From: Micromonospora halophytica
GTDB lineage: Bacteria; Actinomycetota; Actinomycetes; Mycobacteriales; Micromonosporaceae
DNA: 64,000 nt
Direction of reading: 5' to 3'
NCBI RefSeq assembly: GCF_900090245.1
Contig: NZ_FMDN01000005.1
Location: forward strand, 290,023 to 354,022
Part shown: piece by piece, positions 58,851-64,000 of the stretch
Layout: every line of letters starts with the position of its first letter
How positions within the stretch are numbered: the stretch's first letter is position 1
Translations under genes and position numbers: made by a program
Notes under the pieces: generated by a model
What the model was told of the DNA's origin: nothing
The model's database searches: none
Seen by the model: the letters and a program-made list of their open reading frames with translations, nothing else

Positions 58851-60569
58851 TCACATCCGTTCCACCGTCCGGATGCCGAGCAGGTGCAGTCCCTGCCGCA
58901 GCGTCCGGGCGGTCAGGTCGGCCAGCAGCAGCCGGCTCTCCCGCACCTCGTCCGGGGCCCGCAGCACCGGGCAGCGTTCGTAGAACGCGCTGAAGGTGGT
59001 GGCCAGCCGGTGCAGGTAGCCGGCGAGGTGGTGGAACTCCAGACTCCGCTCCACCTGGGCGACCACCGCGGCGAAGCCGAGCAGCTCGACCGCGAGCGCC
59101 CGCTCCGCGGGCCCGGCCAGCACCACCGGCGCGTCCGGCCGTGCGGCCGCGCCGGCCCGCCGGAACACCGACCGGATCCGCGAGTACGCGTACTGCAGGT
59201 AGGGCGCGGTGTTGCCGTCCAGGGAGAGCATCCGCTCCCAGTCCAGCACGTAGTCCTTGCCCCGGTCGGTGGCCAGGTCGGCGTACTTGATCGCGCCGAT
59301 GCCGACGGCCCGGCCGATCTCGGCGGCCGTCCCGGCGTCCAACCCCGGGTCCTTGGCGAGGGCCAGTTCGGTGGCGCGGGCGACCGCCTCCTCCAGGAGT
59401 CCGACCAGCTTCACCGACTCCCCGGCCCGGCTGCGCAGCATCCGCCCGTCCGCGCCGAGGATCGACCCGAACCCGAGGTGCTCGGCCCGCGCGGGCGGGC
59501 GCAGCCATCCGGCCGCCCCGGCCACCGCGAAGACCATCGCGAAGTGCTGCCGCTGCGGTAGCCCGACGACGTAGAGCAGCCGGGTCGCGCCGAGGTCACC
59601 GGTGCGGTGCCGCAGCGCCGCCAGGTCGGTGGCCGGGTAGCCGAAACCGCCGTCGCTCTTGCGCACGATCAGCGGCAGCGGCTCGCCGTCGCGGCCGACG
59701 AATCCGGGTGGGAAGACGCACGCCGCGCCGTCGCTGGCCCGCAGCAGCCCCAGGCCGTCCAGGTCCTCGACGACACCGGCGAGGCGGTCGTCGTACGCAC
59801 TCTCTCCCCGGAAGTCGTCCCCGGTCAGCGTCACGTCGAGCAGGTCGTACACGGTCAGGAAGTACCGCTCGGACTGCTCCACCAGCAGCCGCCACAGCTG
59901 CCGCGTCCGCTCGTCGCCGCCCTGCAACGCCACGACCCGACGCCGGGACCGCTCCCGGAACGCCTCGTCGGCGTCGAACTTGCCCCGGGCCGCCCTGTAG
60001 AACGAGTCCAGGTCACCCATCGACAGTTCCTCGGCGGCCTCGGCCTCGCCGAGGTCGACCAGGTGCTCGATCAGCATCCCGAACGGGGTCCCCCAGTCGC
60101 CCAGGTGGTTGACCCGTACCACCCGGTGCCCGAGCCAGTCCAGCAGCCGTACCGCCGCGTCGCCGATGACCGTGGAGCGCAGGTGCCCGACGTGCATCTC
60201 CTTGGCCACGTTCGGCGCCGAGTAGTCGACCACCACCGTCTCCGGCGTACCGGTCACCGGCACGCCGAGCCGGTCGTCGCCGGCCAGCGCGGCCACCATC
60301 CTGACCAGCGCCCCGTCGGCCACGGTCAGGTTGACGAAGCCCGGGCCGGAGACCTCCGCCGCCGCGCACACGTCGTCCAGCACCGCGTGCCGCAGCACCT
60401 CGTCGGCGATGTCGCGCGGCGGGCGGCCGAGCCGCCGGGCCAGCGCCAGCGCCGCGTCGGACTGGAAGTCCGCGCGCGGCGACCGCCGCACCAGGGGGTC
60501 GACCGGGCCGCCGGCCACGGTCGCGAACGCGGGCGCCAGCCGGTCGGAGAGCAGCCTTTCAAGATCCAT
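58851..60569 (-). CDS. argS: Arginyl-tRNA synthetase
   Basis: 572 residues. Class I features: the HIGH signature in APNVAKEMHVGHLRST (near residue 125), NHLGDWGTPFGMLIEHL, YDDRLAGVVEDL, VGLPQRQHFAMVF, and a KMSKS-like loop degenerate to GRMLRSRAG, as normal for ArgRS. The N-terminal Add-1 domain and C-terminal anticodon-binding DALR domain (YLQYAYSRIRSVFRRAG, EFHHLAGYLHRLATTFSAFYERC) are present. It charges tRNA-Arg. It sits downstream of trpS on the same strand, with a 289-bp gap (60569-60858) and a terminator between, so it has its own promoter. Whether it is the only argS or a second copy cannot be told here. Confidence 0.95.
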   Translation of the reverse strand: MDLERLLSDRLAPAFATVAGGPVDPLVRRSPRADFQSDAALALARRLGRPPRDIADEVLRHAVLDDVCAAAEVSGPGFVNLTVADGALVRMVAALAGDDRLGVPVTGTPETVVVDYSAPNVAKEMHVGHLRSTVIGDAAVRLLDWLGHRVVRVNHLGDWGTPFGMLIEHLVDLGEAEAAEELSMGDLDSFYRAARGKFDADEAFRERSRRRVVALQGGDERTRQLWRLLVEQSERYFLTVYDLLDVTLTGDDFRGESAYDDRLAGVVEDLDGLGLLRASDGAACVFPPGFVGRDGEPLPLIVRKSDGGFGYPATDLAALRHRTGDLGATRLLYVVGLPQRQHFAMVFAVAGAAGWLRPPARAEHLGFGSILGADGRMLRSRAGESVKLVGLLEEAVARATELALAKDPGLDAGTAAEIGRAVGIGAIKYADLATDRGKDYVLDWERMLSLDGNTAPYLQYAYSRIRSVFRRAGAAARPDAPVVLAGPAERALAVELLGFAAVVAQVERSLEFHHLAGYLHRLATTFSAFYERCPVLRAPDEVRESRLLLADLTARTLRQGLHLLGIRTVERM

Positions 60570-60798
60570 GGGTACGCCGATCTCGCTCGGACCCGCGCCG
60601 TCACGCGGGTCTGATGACGGGGGAGAACGTGGGCGGACCGAGGGACGATCGGTGATGACCGGCGGCTCGATCCGCCGGTCGCAGGGAACAGGTCAGCGCG
60701 GGCGGGCGACGGATCGCCGGCGTCGCCGGGCACCGACCTGGACGTCGTACGACGTGCCGGTGCCCTGAGCGGTCGCGCTGGTCATGCCGGCAGCCTAG

Positions 60799-60840
60799 CG
60801 GGCCGGCCGGGGCGGGGACACCCGGTAACCGGCCGGCCCG
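60799..60840 (-). terminator. Terminator after trpS
   Basis: Perfect 12-bp stem CGGGCCGGCCGG/CCGGCCGGCCCG (60799-60810 with 60829-60840), 17 bp downstream of the trpS stop. Confidence 0.7.
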
Positions 60841-60857
60841 GTGGTCGTACCCGATCG

Positions 60858-61916
60858 TCAGGCCGGCGTGGCGGCGGCCTTGCGGGCCCGCTCGGCCCGA
60901 CGCCGGACCTGCTGGTACGCCGCGGTCAGGCCCATCGCCCGGCGGACCTCGACCAGCGTGGCGCGGACCCGCTCCCGGGTCCGCTCGGTGCCCTCGACGA
61001 TGAGCCGGTCGACCAGGCCGGTGTCGGCCTCGATCCGGGCGCGGCGCTCCCGGATCGGGTCGAGGAACCGGTTGAGCGCGACGACCAGCGCCTCCTTGAC
61101 CTCGACGTCGCCGATCCGGCCAACCCGGTAGCGCGCCTTGAAACCCTCGACCTGCGCCCGGTCCGGGTTGAACACGTCGTGGAACGCGAAGACCGGGTTG
61201 CCCTCGACGGTCCCCGGCACGTCCGCGCGGACCCGGGCCGGGTCGGTGTACATCGCCATCACCTTGCGGCGCACGGTCGCCGCGTCGTCGCCGAGCGAGA
61301 TGGCGTTGCCCCGGCTCTTGCTCATCTTCCCCTGCCCGTCGGTGCCGACCAGGGTGGGCGTGGCCGAGGCGATCGTCTCGGGCACCGGGAAGACCTCGCC
61401 GTAGAGGTGGTTGAAGCGGCGGGCGATCTCCCGGGTCACCTCGACGTGCGCGGCGTTGTCCTTCCCGACCGGCACGACCTGCGCCTTGACGCAGAGGATG
61501 TCGGCGGCCTGGAGGACGGGATAGCCGAGCAGCCCGTACGGGATCTCCTCCCGGCCGGCGTCGCGGGCCATCTCCCGCACCGACGGCACCCGCTCCAGGC
61601 GGGGCACGGTCACCAGGTTCTGCAGGAGAGTGTTCAGGTCGCCGACCTCGGGGATCGCCGACTGGAGGTAGAACGTCGCGCGCTGCGGGTCGACGCCGCA
61701 GGCCAGGATGTCGGTGACCATCTCGCGGGCGTGGCCGGAGACCTTGGCGATGTCCTCCCGGGTGTTCCGGGTGGTCAGCATGTGCAGGTCGGCGATGATG
61801 AAGTAGCTGTCGTAGCGCTGGTGCAGCTTCACCCGGTTGGCGATGCTGCCGACGTAGTGGCCCAGGTGCAGCCGTCCGGTCGGGCGGTCCCCGGTGAGCA
61901 TTCGTGGAACGGACAT
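60858..61916 (-). CDS. trpS: Tryptophanyl-tRNA synthetase
   Basis: 352 residues. Class I TrpRS with LTGDRPTGRLHLGHYVGSI (HIGH as HLGH), FIIADLHMLTT, YPVLQAADILCVKAQVVPVGKDNAAHVEV and the KMSKS loop GQGKMSKSRGNAI. It activates tryptophan and charges tRNA-Trp. The 460-bp region upstream (61917-62376) holds a short ORF and hairpins rather than another gene, which raises the possibility of leader-based control. A terminator follows. Actinomycetes often carry two TrpRS types, one inducible and indolmycin-resistant; I cannot tell which this is. Confidence 0.95.
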   Translation of the reverse strand: MSVPRMLTGDRPTGRLHLGHYVGSIANRVKLHQRYDSYFIIADLHMLTTRNTREDIAKVSGHAREMVTDILACGVDPQRATFYLQSAIPEVGDLNTLLQNLVTVPRLERVPSVREMARDAGREEIPYGLLGYPVLQAADILCVKAQVVPVGKDNAAHVEVTREIARRFNHLYGEVFPVPETIASATPTLVGTDGQGKMSKSRGNAISLGDDAATVRRKVMAMYTDPARVRADVPGTVEGNPVFAFHDVFNPDRAQVEGFKARYRVGRIGDVEVKEALVVALNRFLDPIRERRARIEADTGLVDRLIVEGTERTRERVRATLVEVRRAMGLTAAYQQVRRRAERARKAAATPA

Positions 61917-62012
61917 GGTGGTACGCCTTTCGTGCCGTGGGAACGTGGAGGACGCGCAGGCGCGCGCGATCGACCCGGGGCGTCGCCCAGAGGTCGTGGG
62001 GGGGTCAGCTCG

Positions 62013-62183
62013 TCAGAGCGCGAACCGCCATCGCGCGCCGGCGCGGAACCGCGACCCGTTGGCACGGAGCACGTCGAGGATCCGCTCCCGGCCGTCGCCG
62101 GGGCTGGTCGATGTCGGGGATGGCACATGACCGCCCGGGAGACCGTCGACGGCCTCCGGGACGGTGACGACCGGCCGGACCAT
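62013..62183 (-). CDS. Short ORF upstream of trpS, possible leader peptide
   Basis: 56 codons starting ATG at 62183 and ending TGA at 62013, 96 bp before trpS. It begins MVRPVVTVPEAV and ends RERILDVLRANGSRFRAGARWRFAL; the last 25 codons have seven Arg and one Trp. Followed by a GC-rich hairpin region (GCGCGCGCCTGCGCG). This resembles an attenuator leader, but one Trp codon is weak support and no clear ribosome-binding site precedes the ATG. It could instead be the remnant of a DNA-binding or ATPase protein end. Confidence 0.35.
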   Translation of the reverse strand: MVRPVVTVPEAVDGLPGGHVPSPTSTSPGDGRERILDVLRANGSRFRAGARWRFAL

Positions 62184-62376
62184 GCCCCCACCGTAGCCGT
62201 GCGACGCGGCCGGTGGGGGACTCCGGTCCGGTCAGCCTGCCCCGGTGCCGGGTGCGGGAAACGGCGCGTCCATGCGGCCCGGTCCGGCCTGCCGGCGGCA
62301 TCGACCCCTGGTTCTGACGTCGCCCGGCTGTCTTCCCGGGGCGAGGTGCCTTCGGCCGCTGGCATACTCGCTGACC

Positions 62377-62640
62377 ATGGTGTTGTCCCGCGGTTGGTCC
62401 CTCTTCCTCGTCGGTGTCGGCGTGTGGACCTGGGTGATCTGGCCGAGGTTCGCGGTCGCGATCTGGAACGACCCGCGCGCCTGGTCCGCCGGCACCGTCG
62501 GCGAGGGCACTCCGACCAGCTTCCTCTGGGTGCACGCCCTGCTCATCGCCGCGTCGCTCGCCATCGGCACCACCGTCGGCCTGCTCGGGGTGCGGGGCTG
62601 GCGCGCCACCCACCGGCGCGGTGACGCCGCAGGCATCTGA
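62377..62640 (+). CDS. SCO4848-like small membrane protein
   Basis: 87 residues with two membrane helices: WSLFLVGVGVWTWVIWPRFAVAIW and FLWVHALLIAASLAIGTTVGLLGVRGWR. This matches the small actinobacterial SCO4848-type proteins of unknown function (family assigned from memory of the pattern). CATACT eight bases before the ATG and no Shine-Dalgarno suggest a leaderless transcript. It lies between trpS (divergent) and the rRNA operon. Confidence 0.8.
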   Translation: MVLSRGWSLFLVGVGVWTWVIWPRFAVAIWNDPRAWSAGTVGEGTPTSFLWVHALLIAASLAIGTTVGLLGVRGWRATHRRGDAAGI

Positions 62641-62849
62641 CGGGTCCCCTCCCGGCGCCGCGCAGCTGGGCCAGCCCAGGGCACACGGTCCGCGGCCGGT
62701 GGCACTGCCGGCGGCTCGTCGGTCGTGACCCTGCCGGCACATTCCCGGTCGTGAACCCGCAGGGCACCTCCACGGCCGTGACCGGGCACGCTCCAGCCCC
62801 CCGGGGCACGGCTCGGCTCTGCACCCACCGACGCGCCGGTCGGTTCGCG

Positions 62850-63048
62850 ACGGCCCCGGTGCTTCGCGGAACGGCCGGCCGAGCTCCGCAGTGAGGATCT
62901 CCGCCGCCTCCGCGTAGGTGAGCGCCCTGGCCCCTGTCGGGGTGACGCCCGTCCGGCGTGTCCGTCCTCGGCGAGGGCCAGGGCGGCGATCGCGGGCGGC
63001 GACGTGCCGGCCGACGCGACCGGTCACGCCACTCACCAGGACTGTCAT
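62850..63048 (-). pseudogene. NmrA/SDR-type NAD(P)-binding protein remnant with internal deletion
   Basis: The ATG at 63048 starts MTVLVSGVTGRVGRHVAA, a Rossmann GxTGxxG start of NmrA-like proteins. After about 20 codons of scrambled sequence the frame continues with VTPTGARALTYAEAAEILTAELGRPF, which corresponds to the C-terminal part of the same family. About 150 middle residues are missing and there is no proper end. It is a decayed gene upstream of the rRNA promoters. The rest of 62641-63211 shows no supportable gene. Confidence 0.6.
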
Positions 63049-63211
63049 GGCGTCAGCGACCTCCCGCCGGGCAAGGACCCGGTCAGGGCGATCGGACCCC
63101 AGCCACAAGGTCCGTGGGCCTCTCTTTGGTGGCCGTTCTTCCGCGTCCACCCGCCTGATCAGGCAAGATAGGTCGATGAAAATGATGTGACGCGGGCCGC
63201 TACCCGCCGAT

Positions 63212-63241
63212 TTGACGATCAAACCCACGGACGCGTAACTT
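63212..63241 (+). promoter_or_regulatory. rRNA operon promoter candidate 1 (weakest)
   Basis: TTGACG, 18-bp spacer, TAACTT. Confidence 0.45.
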
Positions 63242-63381
63242 TCTCTCTGCCAGCGCGGAACGGGGCAAACGGGACGAGAGCCCGAGATGCCGGACCGGAG
63301 CTGGCAGCCGGGTCAGACAGGGACGCAGTTCCTGGCGGGCGCGGTCCGGGTGGTGCTCGACCGAAACGTCGTAGGGCGGAT

Positions 63382-63410
63382 TTGGACGAGCGAGACCGAC
63401 CGGGTAAGGT
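63382..63410 (+). promoter_or_regulatory. rRNA operon promoter 2
   Basis: TTGGAC, 17-bp spacer, TAAGGT; same -10 as promoter 3. Confidence 0.7.
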
Positions 63411-63554
63411 TGTCGACCGGCAGGGAACCGGGCGAGCGTGCGGGACACCGCAGCGGCCGGTCTGCCAAATCCGATGATCAGGCGTAGCGGTTCGCTGCTG
63501 CGCGTGCTCAGCGGTGCCAACCCGTACGAAGCGTGACAGACCGGGACACACCGG

Positions 63555-63583
63555 TTGACACGGGGAAGACGGTGAGGTAAGGT
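63555..63583 (+). promoter_or_regulatory. rRNA operon promoter 3 (proximal)
   Basis: TTGACA, 17-bp spacer, TAAGGT: a near-consensus housekeeping-sigma promoter about 240 bp upstream of the 16S 5' end. Confidence 0.8.
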
Positions 63584-63678
63584 AGTAAAAGTGCCCGCCG
63601 CGAGAGCGGCGGGTGGTGGGACGAAATGCCCCGGGTCGGGGGCTCCGCGGTTGCGGGGTTTCTGGGCGGTGTGTGGTT

Positions 63679-63821
63679 GTTCTTTGAGAACTCAACAGGG
63701 TGCTTGATAAGCCAGTGCCAATTTGATTTATACCCCGGACTGGTGATCCTTCTTCGGGAGGGTTGTTGGTTGGGATTCCTTTGGCAACACTTTTGTTGTC
63801 AGGACATGTTTTCAACAGTTT
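63679..63821 (+). other. rRNA leader with processing/antitermination signals
   Basis: It contains GTTCTTTGAGAACTCAACAG, the typical actinobacterial leader element with a short hairpin (TTGAGAACTCAA). An unusually AT-rich stretch (TTTGTTGTCAGGACATG, CAACAGTTTTTGTTG) precedes the mature 16S, where RNase III-type processing is expected. Confidence 0.7.
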
Positions 63822-64000
63822 TTGTTGGAGAGTTTGATCCTGGCTCAGGACGAACGCTGGCGGCGTGCTTAACACATGCAAGTCGAGCGGAAAGGCCCTT
63901 CGGGGTACTCGAGCGGCGAACGGGTGAGTAACACGTGAGCAACCTGCCCTAGGCTTTGGGATAACCCCGGGAAACCGGGGCTAATACCGAATATGACCTC
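63822..64000 (+). rRNA. 16S ribosomal RNA, 5' part (truncated by the window end)
   Basis: GAGTTTGATCCTGGCTCAG begins at 63830, which places position 1 near 63822 by the E. coli numbering. GGACGAACGCTGGCGGCGTG and CACATGCAAGTCGAGCGG follow. The gene continues past the window. Confidence 0.98.

Noticed and set aside
61917..62376. T-box riboswitch upstream of trpS
   Set aside because: No T-box sequence or specifier-loop arrangement could be seen; only a short ORF and GC-rich hairpins.
63626..63931. Open frame running across the 16S rRNA start
   Set aside because: It lies in the rRNA leader and the 16S gene itself.

Overview
The window is very GC-rich (about 72-75%), densely coded on both strands and ends inside the 5' part of a 16S rRNA gene. 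The rRNA leader type, CCA-less tRNA genes, repeated leaderless starts (a TANNNT box 6-8 nt before ATG/GTG), an AfsR/SARP-type regulator, LytTR and OmpR two-component systems and many secreted proteins point to an actinomycete. The family-level look of the proteins and intergenic repeats fits Micromonospora or a close relative. This is inference; only a 16S comparison would settle it.

Left part (1-16 kb). Two tandem genes encode large secreted beta-rich proteins built from a repeated module. Then come a DUF5701-like gene, a LytS/LytT-type sensor-regulator pair, a polyprenyl glycosylphosphotransferase, an Fpg/Nei DNA glycosylase and a GT4 glycosyltransferase. A repeat-filled spacer at 9.8-10.3 kb holds a 28-nt-stem palindrome and a 9-bp tandem repeat. 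A three-gene overlapping operon (12.8 to 10.3 kb, minus strand) pairs a cytidylyltransferase-like enzyme, a glycerol-1-phosphate dehydrogenase-like enzyme and a CDP-alcohol phosphatidyltransferase, as expected for a polyol-phosphate lipid or wall precursor. A CBS protein and a PLP aminotransferase follow.

Middle part (16-45 kb). After a 590-bp non-coding, low-complexity region come corA, a Lys-rich membrane protein, a decayed cyclophilin, a rhomboid protease, a thiolase and further housekeeping genes. An OmpR/HK pair is followed by a lipoprotein, and then a secreted SGNH-lectin hydrolase. A GT-C membrane transferase is divergent from a GT2 polyprenyl-phosphate-type glycosyltransferase. A split transketolase (N-subunit frameshifted) is divergent from soxR, with a 20-bp palindrome between them; soxR overlaps tail-to-tail with a quinone oxidoreductase gene. 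tRNA-Ser(UGA), a PEBP protein, a methyltransferase, a second GT-C-like protein and an FhuF-like iron protein with an iron-box-like site follow. Next are an unusual HTH-peptide deformylase fusion, a flavohaemoglobin divergent from a CPBP protease across a perfect palindrome, and an EcsC-like protein.

Right part (45-64 kb). tRNA-Ser(GCU) and tRNA-Arg(ACG) border a 2.33-kb islet. It is flanked by the intact tRNA-Arg and a 3'-half copy of it, and contains an IS5-like transposase remnant, a lipoprotein, a YccF protein and a two-repeat secreted protein. A CoaD-like adenylyltransferase and a methyltransferase follow. A 966-residue SARP/NB-ARC/TPR regulator is divergent from a four-gene secreted operon: metzincin-like protease, unknown exported protein, propeller-C39-like peptidase and lysozyme-like/SH3b protein. 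The window closes with VOC, HxlR/DsrE, argS, trpS with an upstream short ORF, an SCO4848-like small membrane protein, an NmrA-like remnant, three tandem rRNA promoters and the start of 16S rRNA.
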